NCBI RefSeq assembly: GCF_007954275.1
Contig: NZ_VOLT01000005.1
Span: 405,615-469,614 of the forward strand
Direction of reading: 5' to 3'
Length of the DNA stretch: 64,000 bases
Source of the DNA: Colwellia demingiae
Lineage (GTDB): Bacteria > Pseudomonadota > Gammaproteobacteria > Enterobacterales > Alteromonadaceae
Positions within the stretch are counted from its first letter, which is position 1. Each line of letters starts with the position of its first letter. Shown piece after piece: positions 37,750-47,769 of this stretch. Under the pieces are notes generated by a model that saw only the letters and a program-made list of their open reading frames with translations, was not told where the DNA came from and searched no databases. The translations under genes and the position numbers were made by a program.

Positions 37750-38052
37750 ATTATTATATAGTCACTAACTGTGGGTAAAGTAAAAAACCAGCTGTTTAAA
37801 AGTGAAATTGGTTTAATGTTTTGCATTAATTGATGCTGATAAGCCGTGTCAAAGCTTTCCGTCAACGTTTCTGAAGCGGTAAGAATGTTATTCCAATAAG
37901 CGAATCGGCTACTATCATCTAAGAGTTTTAAATCATTTCTATCTGATATTTTTTGGTAAGGTAGTGAATTAATAAATTTTTTCGATGGGTAAATCAAAAC
38001 AACATTGTCATAGGTGTTTGGGTGTAAATTACGCTTTAGGTTTTTAGTGATA
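37737..38052 (-). pseudogene. C-terminal relic of the patatin-like gene
   Basis: The frame reads IYPSKKFINSLPYQKISDRN, DLKLLDDSSRFAYWNNIL and TESFDTAYQHQLMQ. It matches the last 100 residues of the intact patatin-like protein at 40057 (CPSKKFIQSLPYTKIPDRND). The frame then runs into unrelated bases and the palindrome. Confidence 0.8.
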
Positions 38053-38053
38053 T

Positions 38054-38335
38054 ATATACGAGCAAACTATGCTTTTTCGAATAGTAATCCTCTATTACAG
38101 CCACCACTCTCCTTTTCTGTGGGGACGCTTGAAAATGTGGCAGCACGTCGAAGAAAATACCCATAAAAATATATTACCTTTCGATTATATTTGCTAACAA
38201 GGTGACAGTTTACAGGCCGCTACTTCATCAGATACTTGGACTCTATTACGAACAATGCAAAACCTTTTAAAAAGAGCAAGCATTCGATGTGATGAAATCT
38301 ATGAAAGATATGATATTAAGGTCATTTATCGAGCG
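38054..38335 (+). pseudogene. C-terminal relic of a TetR regulator
   Basis: The plus strand reads YEQTMLFRIVILYYSHHSPF, RLKMWQHVEENTHKNILPFD, a stop, then LQAATSSDTWTLLRTMQNLL. This is the ligand domain of the TetR protein at 50561 (YDKTMCYRVAIVYHSQHSPF, LQAATSSDTWAQLRNMQNLS). The DNA-binding half is lost. It abuts the patatin relic head to head. Confidence 0.75.
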
Positions 38336-38453
38336 AAACTCGGCGTCGCCTACTTTGACATAGGTATCAATCTATTATTTTCTTCACTCATAAAAGTGAT
38401 AAATATTCTTTCATTTAATTACAATTTCAATCAATAAATTAACTAAAACTCAC

Positions 38454-38483
38454 TGAGGCATTGCTTTGTTTAGTAATGCCTCA
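38454..38483. terminator. Hairpin upstream of the TetR gene
   Basis: TGAGGCATT (38454-38462) and AATGCCTCA (38475-38483) form a perfect 9-bp stem with a 12-base loop. No T-run follows on the plus strand. It separates the relics from the intact TetR gene. Confidence 0.4.
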
Positions 38484-38614
38484 CCCGCTAAATATCAATC
38501 ATTCCTCAAAGTCTTTGGCTAGGCATCGTCTATGTCTTAGTGTATTATATTCCCTAAAATCAAGTTTTTTTCGTACTTGTAAGTCTTTGAATATATAAAT
38601 ACAGGAATGCACCT

Positions 38615-39223
38615 TTGACAACAGATCTCAACGAAAAAAAAATTTCAGCCAAACCAGATGGACGTAAACTGCGCACTGATGATAGCCGACAAAAAATAGT
38701 CAGTGCCTTTTTACAATTGATCCGTGAAGGAACTGTAGCTCCAAGCGCTGAATGTGTTGCTAGAGCAGCCAATGTAGGACTTAGAACTGTTTTTAGGCGC
38801 TTCAAAGAGATGGAGTTGTTGTATCGAGAAATGATTATAGAGCTACAAAATAAATTTGCTCCCGAGGTTGTCAAACCTTGGAAGACTACTGGCGTGGAAA
38901 ATCAACTGCAAGAAATGCTTGAACGTAAAGCTATTATTTATGAAGATTTAATGCCTTATCGAATAGCATCGAGCTATCATAAATACCACTCAGAATTTAT
39001 AAAACATTCTCATAAACATTGGAATGAAATTGAACAGAAAAGTCTCGAAAGTATTTTACCTTTTAAAAAAAGCAGCGAGCCAGTGTTATTCAATGCTATA
39101 GAAGTAGCATTGAGTTTTGATACTTGGCTGCAACTTAGAGTAGATCATAATATTAATCCAGAACAAAGCTATGACACAATGAAACTGAGCCTGTCAGCTT
39201 TATTACAAACCTACAATAATTAA
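38615..39223 (+). CDS. TetR/AcrR-family repressor
   Basis: The 202-residue protein has an N-terminal helix-turn-helix (SRQKIVSAFLQLIREG, GLRTVFRRFKEMELLYREM) and an effector domain. The motif PDGRK at residues 15-19 and the VGLRTVFRRF helix are shared with the TetR at 50561. The start is TTG at 38615 with AGGA 8 bases upstream; the ATG just before it runs into TGA. It probably binds the TTGACACT-N3-AGTGTCAA sites spread through this region. Confidence 0.85.
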   Translation: MTTDLNEKKISAKPDGRKLRTDDSRQKIVSAFLQLIREGTVAPSAECVARAANVGLRTVFRRFKEMELLYREMIIELQNKFAPEVVKPWKTTGVENQLQEMLERKAIIYEDLMPYRIASSYHKYHSEFIKHSHKHWNEIEQKSLESILPFKKSSEPVLFNAIEVALSFDTWLQLRVDHNINPEQSYDTMKLSLSALLQTYNN

Positions 39224-39269
39224 ATATTGTAATACCAACTTAATGAATTAAGTTGGCATTAAGAAGTTA

Positions 39270-39822
39270 TCACGGCGTAACAATATTAAACGTACCTTTG
39301 GGTTTATCAAGTAGACTAAAAAAGGTTAGTAAATCCAGTTTACTGCCTTCAATATTTAGCTCATCACCAAATAAAGTTTCCTTTAACCCTGCTTCTCCAA
39401 CAATCAAATCAATAAAGAGTGATTGCGTTATGTTAATTGTTGTACCCGCCTGAGTTGCCTCATTTGCTGTTTGATGCCTTAACACTGAGTTTTCTAAAGT
39501 CAGCAAATATTGATGCTGTAAATCAGTAAAATTAACTTTGATGGTTAAAAACTCTCCTTCTGCTTTTATTCCGTTTAAGCTCACAGACATATTTTCAAAA
39601 AAATTATGAACAGGCGTTTTCAGTAAAACATTTTTCATCGTTGCAGGTATAACACCTATACTAGTACACCATGACGAAGCTCATAGACCCCTAATAAATA
39701 GAAGTCTCTCCATGAAGCTGACTCTGCAATATAACCAAGTTGATCATAGGTTTTAGCAAGTAACGCTTTTGCTGGTAAATGCTCTGGCTTAACAAAACAA
39801 CTTGATTGAGCAGCGGGGTATT
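39270..39822 (-). pseudogene. C-terminal relic of an alkylsulfatase gene
   Basis: The minus strand encodes LKTPVHNFFENMSVSLNGIK, TIKVNFTDLQHQYLLTLENS and SLFIDLIVGEAGLKETLFGD, 80-85% identical by eye to the end of the alkylsulfatase at 59377. Upstream pieces match YDQLGYMAESAPWRDFYLSG with frame changes near 39650. The catalytic metallo-beta-lactamase domain is lost. Confidence 0.8.
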
Positions 39823-40056
39823 AGGTGATCGCGATGCATGAGAATATGCAAACCACTGGTACCATGGAACATTAAGCGCGGCTAGGTGCCGATCCTTATA
39901 CGCTTACAAAAAAACTTATTGGAATTGGTATCTCAATAGTTTATAAAATTTGAAGAATTAGGTAGTTTACTTTATTGCCAACGAAGTTCACCATGCCAAG
40001 ATAGTGAACCTATTGATTCTACATTTGTGTACCTATGTAGTTAGGTAGTTATTTTC

Positions 40057-41124
40057 TTATGTACTTAGCAGTGAGATGACTTTTATTTTTTTTAGCTGTT
40101 GATGTTGATAAAAATCGTCAAAGCTTTGTGCTAATTGCTCTGATGCAACAAGTACTTTTTTCCAGTATTTAATTCGACTTGAGTCATCGAGTGTATGAAA
40201 GTCATTTCTATCGGGTATCTTGGTATAGGGTAGTGACTGTATAAACTTTTTAGAGGGGCAAACAAAAACAATATTATTGTAATTTTCGGGCTTAAAACTA
40301 CGTTGTAAATTTTTATCGAACCAGCCAGCTTTAATGGTATGACTAAAATGAGGGTATAGAGTTAACCCTTGATTTTTAATATGAAAATCAAAGTGATAAT
40401 CAATAATGCCGCCATCACGATAAACGCCCTCAGGGCTGCCCGTAATGTCTTTAATACCTGCCATTATCAATGGAATACAACCAGAGGCGAGCAAAGCATC
40501 CTTAAAATTGTCTGCTGATAAATTTACGGTATGTGTTTGAATATTGTAGGGGTCATATAAGTCAATATCACTCGCTACACTATGATAAATAAAGCGTTGA
40601 TATTGACTCGACAGTCCTTTCCGGCTTTGATAGTTTTTTATATAGCTTTTAAGCAGTCCTATTCCTTGTAGCAGTTTGTTTTCAGAAGCGACTAAGCCAT
40701 TTACTTTTGTAACAATAAAGTGAGCTTTATATAAAGGGTTAGTTATGATTTCGTTGATTCGGTTACTATTTTTACCGAGTAAACTATCCACTAAATCAAT
40801 TGCACTATCCGTTACTTGTTGTGGTGTAGGACGTTTAGATTCGTAGGTAATTTCGCTATAACGCTTTGCAAAATCAGACACTGCTGACACAGGATCATTG
40901 GTACAAAAGCAGGCAGCACGAAAAGCGCCTGCACTTGAGCCAATAATGTTGAGTGGTTTGCTCCTATTCACAAAGAAGTCACCAAATAGGTATTTATCTA
41001 AGCCGAATAAAGTAAACCATTTAGGACCACCACTTGCGCCTAGAAAACTATTAAACAGATCGGCTTTAAAACCTTGCTCGTTAATTGTTTTTAATGCGGA
41101 TGGCCCTGCATAAAAATCTAACAT
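40057..41124 (-). CDS. Patatin-like phospholipase
   Basis: The 355-residue protein begins LDFYAGPSALKTI and carries the oxyanion loop GASGGPKWF, the nucleophile elbow GSSAGAF and the catalytic Asp in the DGG of YRDGGIIDYHF. These define the patatin acyl-hydrolase fold, which frees fatty acids from lipids. Its ATG overlaps the TAA of the acyl-CoA ligase gene by one base, so the two are translated together. A relic copy lies at 37737. Confidence 0.88.
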   Translation of the reverse strand: MLDFYAGPSALKTINEQGFKADLFNSFLGASGGPKWFTLFGLDKYLFGDFFVNRSKPLNIIGSSAGAFRAACFCTNDPVSAVSDFAKRYSEITYESKRPTPQQVTDSAIDLVDSLLGKNSNRINEIITNPLYKAHFIVTKVNGLVASENKLLQGIGLLKSYIKNYQSRKGLSSQYQRFIYHSVASDIDLYDPYNIQTHTVNLSADNFKDALLASGCIPLIMAGIKDITGSPEGVYRDGGIIDYHFDFHIKNQGLTLYPHFSHTIKAGWFDKNLQRSFKPENYNNIVFVCPSKKFIQSLPYTKIPDRNDFHTLDDSSRIKYWKKVLVASEQLAQSFDDFYQHQQLKKIKVISLLST

Positions 41125-42779
41125 TATGATCTTAAATCTTTGCGCAATATTTTTCCAACATTACTCTTTGGTAATTCGTCTCTTAGCTCAAATTCTTTAG
41201 GGATTTTGTAGCTCGTCAGTTGCAATCGACAATGTTCAATCAAAGCTTTCTTGTTTAACTCGCCACTTTTAGTCACTAAGAATACTTTGATTTTTTCACC
41301 TGACTGTTCACAAGGTATGCCAATAACGGCCACTTCAATTATGTCATCAATCATGGAGATAACTTCTTCAATTTCATTAGGGAAAACATTGAAACCAGAG
41401 ACCAAAATCATGTCTTTTTTACGATCTACGATGGTAAAAAATCCATTTTCGTCAACGGTAGCTACATCACCCGTCGCAACCCAATCATCTATAATTACCT
41501 CTGCCGTTGCTTCAGGTAAATTATAATAACCTTGCATAACCTGAGGACCTCTTATCCACATTTCACCCGGTTCATTAAGGGCAACTTCATTACCTTCATC
41601 ATCAAGCAGCTTTACACTTGTTGAAGGTAAAGGAACTCCGATAGCGCCAGAAAAAGAGGTTTGATCATAGGGGCTAGTAGTTACGCAAGGTGAGCATTCT
41701 GTCAGCCCATACCCTTCAAGTACGGGTGAACCTGTAACATCATGCCACTTATCTGCTACTGATTTTTGTGTTGCCATACCTCCAGCAAACGTTAATTTTA
41801 AAGTGCTAAAGTCTAACTTTAAAAAATCAGGTTCATTTAATAAGCCATTAAATAACGTATTTAAACCTGCAAAGGCAGTAATAGGATATTTACTCATGGT
41901 TTTAATAAACATAGGTAAATCTCTTGGATTAGTGATAAGTAAATTAGCACCACCAAAAGTCATAAAGCTTAAACAGTTACACGTTAATGCAAAAATATGA
42001 TAAAGCGGTAAAGCGGTAACCACTAACTCTTTATTCTCTACTGTTAAGGGTTTTACCATCGCGTTCATCTGTAGCATATTTGCCACAATATTTCGGTGAC
42101 TTAACATGGCTCCTTTCGCTACGCCTGTTGTTCCACCCGTGTACTGCAGAAAAGCAAGATCTTCAGGAAAAACATCAACCTCTTGAAAAGAGAGTTTTTT
42201 ACCTTGTTTAAGTACGGTATTAAACTTAATGCAATCCGGTAAACTAAAGTTAGGTACCATTTTCTTTATGTGCTTAACGGCTGTATTAATCATTTTACCT
42301 TTTAAAAATCCTGCTCTGTCGCCTAATTGTGTTGTTATCACATGTTCAACTGAGGTATTAGCGATAACTGACTCTAAAGTAACAGCAAAATTTTCAACAA
42401 CTAACATAGCCTTGGCTTTAGAATCTTTAAGTTGATGTTCAAGTTCCCTCGCCGTATAAAGAGGATTTACATTAACAACGGTAAGTCCTGCTTTTAATGC
42501 ACCAAATAAGGCAATAGGATACTGCAATACATTGGGTACCATAATCGCGAATTTATCGCCTTTTTGAAGCCCCATATTTTGTTGTAAATAAGCCGCAAAA
42601 TCTCGCGATTGTTCAGCTAAATCACCATAACTTAAGTTTGTTCCCATATTAATAAAAGCAATATTATCAGCATACTTTTTAGTAGATTTATCAAATAACG
42701 TAACCAATGATTTATATTGCTCAGGGTTTATTTCTTCCGGTACACCCGGTGGGTAACTTTTTAGCCAAACTTTTTCCAT
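41124..42779 (-). CDS. fadD: Long-chain acyl-CoA ligase
   Basis: The 551-residue enzyme activates fatty acids with ATP and CoA. The AMP-binding signature is YTGGTTGVAKGAMLSHRN, followed by GYGLTECSP, the hinge region ATGDVATVDENGF and DRKKDMILVSGFNVFPNE, with the catalytic lysine in KSNVGKILRKDLR. The FadD assignment is by overall similarity. It is followed, with a one-base overlap, by the patatin gene and preceded by a DUF1254 gene 38 bases away. Confidence 0.9.
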   Translation of the reverse strand: MEKVWLKSYPPGVPEEINPEQYKSLVTLFDKSTKKYADNIAFINMGTNLSYGDLAEQSRDFAAYLQQNMGLQKGDKFAIMVPNVLQYPIALFGALKAGLTVVNVNPLYTARELEHQLKDSKAKAMLVVENFAVTLESVIANTSVEHVITTQLGDRAGFLKGKMINTAVKHIKKMVPNFSLPDCIKFNTVLKQGKKLSFQEVDVFPEDLAFLQYTGGTTGVAKGAMLSHRNIVANMLQMNAMVKPLTVENKELVVTALPLYHIFALTCNCLSFMTFGGANLLITNPRDLPMFIKTMSKYPITAFAGLNTLFNGLLNEPDFLKLDFSTLKLTFAGGMATQKSVADKWHDVTGSPVLEGYGLTECSPCVTTSPYDQTSFSGAIGVPLPSTSVKLLDDEGNEVALNEPGEMWIRGPQVMQGYYNLPEATAEVIIDDWVATGDVATVDENGFFTIVDRKKDMILVSGFNVFPNEIEEVISMIDDIIEVAVIGIPCEQSGEKIKVFLVTKSGELNKKALIEHCRLQLTSYKIPKEFELRDELPKSNVGKILRKDLRS

Positions 42780-42817
42780 TATATATCTCTCTATGTAGAA
42801 TATTTAAAATGATGCGA

Positions 42818-44212
42818 TTAAACCGCTTTTAGCGAGTCAGATTTATTTTCAACTTTACGTACAGGAGGAAGCGTCCATTCACCCTTAAGAAAAGCCTCAT
42901 CAACCATGTAAAGTCTTAACAATAAATTAAATTTATCTGCTGGGGCAGGAAGCCAGTTACTCGTACCTTGGCTGGGCGGTTGGTTTTGAATATACAAATC
43001 TAACGAGCCATCTGCATTAAACTCTAATCCAGAACGATCACCTATGGCATAACGATTAATGTAATTATCGATAAAAAATCCTTCATGGTCGTACATAGAT
43101 AATGACCAGAATGCACGGACTGATGGAATATTTTCTGCAGGGAAATGTAAGACGTAATTATTACTACCATCGTAGGCATGTCCTGTCGCATCAACACTAG
43201 TACTTGGGTAACTCGCCTCTATTGCGGGCAATGCTCCTAAACCAAGTCGTGCAATCGCAGCTCGAAGTTTATAATTAGTGCCGTAAGTACCTAAATCAAG
43301 CATCACATTCCACCCTTGTTCATTGGCTTCTCTAATGCCCACTGCTTGCAATAATTTTTCTATCGTTAATGGTAAGGCTTTCTCTACCGCCCATTGCTGT
43401 ATGAACCCTAAATTATCTTTTTGAAAATTAGCACCTGCGACAATATTTAAATGCGCAAATTTAGCAAGCTCATCACTATCGACAGACGCTGGAGATTGTT
43501 GTTCCATCAGTGTGTTCATCTTACTAAAAAAGGTCTGAGCATCCATGGCATCAACAATTTTCATTGGATCAATAGATTTATCTTCTGATAAACTATTCGT
43601 TACACCTTTATATCTTTCTCCTGTTTTCCATAACGCTAGAGGTGTTAATGCCATATCAGCTTGAATGTTTGCAACATTAACGACATCAAATTTACTGTTA
43701 CTTTGAATTCGACCTATCATCCAAACCATATCCGTAGGCGACTTTACTACCGAATCAATACCACTGGGCAACTCGCCGGTAAAGTCTGGGCCAACGACGG
43801 CAATTTCTTGTGCTTCATTACCGGTAGTACTGGTGCCACGGCGTTCAAATACATTAGTCCATGCATCCATAAAAGGTAGCACGTAATAACGTTCTCCTGT
43901 AGCGGGCATAGATAAAATTAAGGGACCTTGTGAAAGGTCAATCCATGCAGAGGTATAAAGCGTGTCTACATTTGGTCTAACGACTAAACGAAAATCACTA
44001 TCAGGAAAATCTTGAGTATGTTTTAGTTGATTCATACCACCATGGGCAGTCAAACCTTTACGGGTTTCTTCCATAATAACTAAGGGATAACCATATAAAT
44101 AAGCTGATGCCGCAAGCTTTATTTCATCAATAGCGGTTTTAGCAATCCCAGCTAAACTTGCGATTACTACTATTGCTGCCATTGAGTATTTTATTGTTTC
44201 ATTCATCTTCAT
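42818..44212 (-). CDS. DUF1254/DUF1214 exported protein
   Basis: The 464-residue protein has an N-terminal hydrophobic helix, then DUF1254 (AYLYGYPLVIMEETRKG, PNVDTLYTSAWIDLS) and DUF1214 (NNYVLHFPAENIPSVRAFWS, NRYAIGDRSG, TSNWLPAPADKFNLLLRLY). It probably acts in the periplasm on a substrate unknown. It precedes fadD by 38 bases and likely belongs to the same transcript. It is a distant paralogue of the protein at 20639. Confidence 0.85.
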   Translation of the reverse strand: MKMNETIKYSMAAIVVIASLAGIAKTAIDEIKLAASAYLYGYPLVIMEETRKGLTAHGGMNQLKHTQDFPDSDFRLVVRPNVDTLYTSAWIDLSQGPLILSMPATGERYYVLPFMDAWTNVFERRGTSTTGNEAQEIAVVGPDFTGELPSGIDSVVKSPTDMVWMIGRIQSNSKFDVVNVANIQADMALTPLALWKTGERYKGVTNSLSEDKSIDPMKIVDAMDAQTFFSKMNTLMEQQSPASVDSDELAKFAHLNIVAGANFQKDNLGFIQQWAVEKALPLTIEKLLQAVGIREANEQGWNVMLDLGTYGTNYKLRAAIARLGLGALPAIEASYPSTSVDATGHAYDGSNNYVLHFPAENIPSVRAFWSLSMYDHEGFFIDNYINRYAIGDRSGLEFNADGSLDLYIQNQPPSQGTSNWLPAPADKFNLLLRLYMVDEAFLKGEWTLPPVRKVENKSDSLKAV

Positions 44213-44361
44213 CCCCTAACTAAAACCACAAACTTAATTTTTATATGTTATTAATTGTTTGTTGGTATATTTATAAAGCCACTCAACATTGCCAATATGA
44301 GTGGTAGTTATTTTTCTATATCAAGACTAGATCAGGACTATATTAATACTGAATGCTATAA

Positions 44362-45123
44362 CTAGCTGGCAGAAACACCACCATCAATAGCAATACATTG
44401 CCCTGTCATGTAAGTGTTTTTAGGTGATAACATCATGACCATCATCGCAACTATTTCCTCTGGTTGCCCCAACCGTTTCATCGGCGCACCTTGACTCATC
44501 TGCGCACGCATATCACTATTGGTAGATTCAGTGACCATACTGGTTAAAGTAAAAAATGGGCAAATAGCATTAATACGTATATTTTCGCTGGCATATTCAA
44601 CCGCTGCCGTTTTCGTTAAACCTATTACCGCATGTTTCGCGGCACAATAAGCCGATATTCTAGGTGCTCCACCTAAACCAGCCATTGAACTGACATTTAA
44701 AATACTGCCATTACCCTGTGTTAACATTTGGCTAATTTGATAACGCATCCCAAATTGAACGCCCTTAACATTCACATTGAACTGAAGATCCATTAAGGCT
44801 TCGTCAGTTTCATGAAGCGGCATAAAACCTTGACCTATACCTGCATTATTTACCGCTATATCTAAACGGCCATATTTTTCAACGGCAGTATCAACCATCG
44901 CTTTACATTGAGAGTTTACCGAGACATCACAAGACAAAGCGACAACATCAGCACCATTATTCGCTAAGGCGCTTGCTACTTCATCAACACCTTTTTTATC
45001 AATGTCACCCAAGACTAATTTAGCGCCACGTTCAGCTAATGCTTGCGCGAGTAATTTTCCAAAGCCTTTTGCTGCCCCTGTAATTAAAACAACTTTATTG
45101 GTGAAATCTAGCAACGGATCCAT
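44362..45123 (-). CDS. Short-chain dehydrogenase/reductase
   Basis: The 253-residue SDR has TGAAKGFGKLLAQALAERG as cofactor region, NNAGIG, catalytic SSMAGLGGAP and YCAAKHA. It is a separate subgroup from the twin SDRs at 31189 and 46623. It lies 73 bases downstream of the MDR gene and is probably in the same operon. The substrate is unknown. Confidence 0.88.
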   Translation of the reverse strand: MDPLLDFTNKVVLITGAAKGFGKLLAQALAERGAKLVLGDIDKKGVDEVASALANNGADVVALSCDVSVNSQCKAMVDTAVEKYGRLDIAVNNAGIGQGFMPLHETDEALMDLQFNVNVKGVQFGMRYQISQMLTQGNGSILNVSSMAGLGGAPRISAYCAAKHAVIGLTKTAAVEYASENIRINAICPFFTLTSMVTESTNSDMRAQMSQGAPMKRLGQPEEIVAMMVMMLSPKNTYMTGQCIAIDGGVSAS

Positions 45124-45195
45124 CTTTAATCTCCTGTAATGTAGTATTTTTATTATGGGTTTACTTATCAGTTTTTCTTATGAACAGCAGAAAAA

Positions 45196-46170
45196 TTAGG
45201 GTGTAATGATTACTTTGCCTTTGACCTTACGACTCATCAATTTATTAATAGCATTGACCGTTGCCGATAACTCAAAGATTTCATCAATAACGACTTTAAC
45301 TTTACCTTCTTGATACCATTGTAATAATTCATGCATATTCAACATAAAATCTTTCGGCTGTTTCTGGGTAAAGGTCCCCCAAAAAACACCAACCACACTG
45401 CAGCCTTTTACTAACGTTAAGTTCACTGACACTTTAGGTATGTCGCCGCTGGCAAAACCGACAACTAACAACCGACCATTCCATGCCATATTACTTAGGC
45501 AAGCATTAAATAACTCACCACCAACACAGTCGTAAGCAACATCGACTCCTTTGCCCTCTGTTACTGATTTGAGAGTAGATTTTACATCGACCTCACTTGA
45601 GTTAATAAGGATGTCAGCACCGTTTTCTTGGGCTATAGCGAGTTTTTCATCACTTGAACAAACAGCAATAACATTAGCGCCAATAGCCTTACCTATTTGA
45701 ATAGCGGCTAATCCTGTACCTCCTGCAGCTCCTGTGACTAATAAAGTTTCACCTGCGGCTAAGTTGCCACGTTGACGAAGTGCATGATGCGCGGTAGCGT
45801 GCGCTGTTAATAAACCAGCAGCTTCAGTGCTAGCAATCTCTTGAGGTAAAGGCATAACCATTCGTGCATCTACTGCCACTTGCTCTGCAAAACCGCCCAA
45901 CATACAAAAACAAACAACTCGTTGGCCTTCTTTAAGGTGTGTAACACCCTCTCCAAGTGTCGCAACCGTACCCGCAACTTCAGAGCCTGGAATAAACGGT
46001 GTTGGTGGCTTCATTTGATAAAGCCCTTGAACTAAAAGCCCATCAGGAAAGTTAACCCCTGCTGCTTCAATGTTAAGTACTACTTGTCCGGCTTTAGCTT
46101 GTGGAGACTCAACATCAGAAAGTGCTAAATTTTCTAATTCACTAAATTCATTACATACAATTGCTTTCAT
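45196..46170 (-). CDS. Quinone oxidoreductase-type MDR enzyme
   Basis: The 324-residue zinc-free reductase has PFIPGSEVAGTV and VTGAAGGTGLAAIQIGKAIG. It is the paralogue of the protein at 32012 and is likely to reduce an enoyl or quinone substrate with NADPH. ATG at 46170 is clear. It leads the two-gene unit with the SDR at 44362. Confidence 0.88.
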   Translation of the reverse strand: MKAIVCNEFSELENLALSDVESPQAKAGQVVLNIEAAGVNFPDGLLVQGLYQMKPPTPFIPGSEVAGTVATLGEGVTHLKEGQRVVCFCMLGGFAEQVAVDARMVMPLPQEIASTEAAGLLTAHATAHHALRQRGNLAAGETLLVTGAAGGTGLAAIQIGKAIGANVIAVCSSDEKLAIAQENGADILINSSEVDVKSTLKSVTEGKGVDVAYDCVGGELFNACLSNMAWNGRLLVVGFASGDIPKVSVNLTLVKGCSVVGVFWGTFTQKQPKDFMLNMHELLQWYQEGKVKVVIDEIFELSATVNAINKLMSRKVKGKVIITP

Positions 46171-46622
46171 TGATAATTGCCTTATTTTTTCTTTATTTCA
46201 AACGCTACATTTAACGTGACTTTACGAGTAAACTTTATTGCCGATTTTCTCATTAAATTTATGTCTTAGTAACGTATTGAACCATTATTTCGACTCAACA
46301 AAATATCCAATTATTATTTTTATATCGCCATATACTGGCAATAACCAGCAACATACTCTTCTTTACTTTGTACACCGATTAGGATTCGGTCATTCCCTTT
46401 AATATACGGGTAGGCACATCAGAAAACGGGGACTCTAGTGTAAAAACATTTCAATTCTGCATGGCTATTATTTCAAGGCTATTTTGTCTAAACATCATAT
46501 TATCTAAACAAACACCACCGTAAGCGAGTAAGACCCTGCAATCATCTTTCGTTCCTCAATGGTATAACAATCGACAAATGTTAAGCTATTATCATCATGT
46601 TCATATATTGAAGTGACTATCA
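46171..46622. other. 452-base stretch without an intact gene
   Basis: On the minus strand a 35-codon open piece (SIYEHDDNSLTFVDCYTIEE, RKMIAGSYSLTVVF) next to the SDR stop looks like coding sequence, but I recognise no family and it ends in a stop. The rest holds the promoter region of the MDR gene and no clear motif. Confidence 0.4.
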
Positions 46623-47393
46623 TCAAGCTAACAAGTACCCGCCATCAACATTAATGCATGTACCTGTGGTATAGCTTGACGCATTAGAAACCAAATACAG
46701 TACTGTACCCGCCATTTCATCCGGCTCCGCAACACGATTCATTGGGACATGAGCCATAACATGGCTTAATATTTGAGGGTTTTTGACCAACGCTGAAGCA
46801 AATTTTGTATCGGTTGCGCCGGGTAATAAAGCGTTAACACGAATATTGAATGGCGCGCATTCTTTAGCAAACGCTTTGGTCATGGAGATTACTGCGGCTT
46901 TGGTAATAGAGTATATTCCCTGCTGTTCTCCCGGGATTACGCCATTAACCGATGCTACATTAACAATTGCGCCACCACCTTGTTTTTTCATCAGTTTTCC
47001 GCCAATAGTCGACATAAAGAAATAACCACGTATGTTTACATCAACTGTTTTTTGAAAAGCATCTAAATCAGTATCAAGTATGTGACCATAATAGGGGTTT
47101 GCCGCTGCATTATTTACTAAAATATCAAGTTTTCCGTGTTGCTGTGCTATATCGGAAAAAATACTTTTTATTTGAGTCAAATCACCGATGTGGCATGCTA
47201 TAGCTTGTGCACTGCCGCCTTGCTCAATAATGGTATCAACCACTTTTTGACAATCATCTAGTTTACGACTCGAAATAATGACATGTGCGCCATTTTGAGC
47301 CAGTAATTTAGCAATACTCTCACCAATACCACGACTTGCACCGGTAACTAATGCCACTTTACCCGTTAAATTAAATAATTCAGATGCGTTCAT
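46623..47393 (-). CDS. Short-chain dehydrogenase/reductase
   Basis: A 256-residue SDR with TGASRGIGESIAKLLAQNG, NNAAANPYYGH, VASVNGV and YSITKAA. It is the paralogue of the SDR at 31189. It stands alone on the minus strand. Three half-sites of the TTGACACT operator overlap its promoter (47484-47517), so it is a member of the putative TetR regulon. Confidence 0.9.
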   Translation of the reverse strand: MNASELFNLTGKVALVTGASRGIGESIAKLLAQNGAHVIISSRKLDDCQKVVDTIIEQGGSAQAIACHIGDLTQIKSIFSDIAQQHGKLDILVNNAAANPYYGHILDTDLDAFQKTVDVNIRGYFFMSTIGGKLMKKQGGGAIVNVASVNGVIPGEQQGIYSITKAAVISMTKAFAKECAPFNIRVNALLPGATDTKFASALVKNPQILSHVMAHVPMNRVAEPDEMAGTVLYLVSNASSYTTGTCINVDGGYLLA

Positions 47394-47483
47394 ATATTCT
47401 CCCTATTAAATTTATTCAAACGATTTATTTACGTTATAAATTGATATCGTTAACCGTAATAAATATAAACCACCTTTCTTACC

Positions 47484-47517
47484 AGTGTCAATTATTTTGA
47501 CACTAAGAGTGTCAAAA
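47484..47517 (-). promoter_or_regulatory. Operator and promoter of the SDR gene
   Basis: TTTTGACACT (47495-47504), AAG and AGTGTCAAAA (47508-47517) form a perfect palindrome. A further half-site AGTGTCAA lies at 47484-47491. On the minus strand the latter is TTGACA, followed at 18 bases by TATATT, a plausible promoter. Confidence 0.75.
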
Positions 47518-47693
47518 GATAACACGATAAACATAAATCATTGATAATTATGCAAATAAAGACAAAACACCATATAAGACCTTAGTAGAACAACAAAAAA
47601 CACATAACGGTAGATAACCTATATAACAAATTAAAAATATTAATCTCAGCAAAAATTTAATGATTATCTAAGTTTGTTTTTTATTCAAAATAA

Positions 47694-47724
47694 TATTGAC
47701 ACACAGAGTGCCAATATGTATTAA
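47694..47724 (+). promoter_or_regulatory. Operator and promoter of the TonB receptor gene
   Basis: TATTGACACA-CAG-AGTGCCAATA at 47694-47716 is a degenerate copy of the operator. TTGACA at 47697-47702 would be the -35, with TATTAA 16 bases on as a weak -10. Confidence 0.6.
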
Positions 47725-47769
47725 TGATATAAAAATAATTACAAAAAATAACATCTACTGGGGAAAAAC

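Noticed and set aside
38255..38437. Open frame of 60 codons as a small gene
   Set aside because: Its first half is the tail of the TetR relic and the second half is unrelated sequence.
44284..44316. Hairpin CCACTC/GAGTGG between the SDR and DUF1254 genes as a terminator
   Set aside because: The stem is short with a long loop and there is no T-run in either direction; I could not support it.
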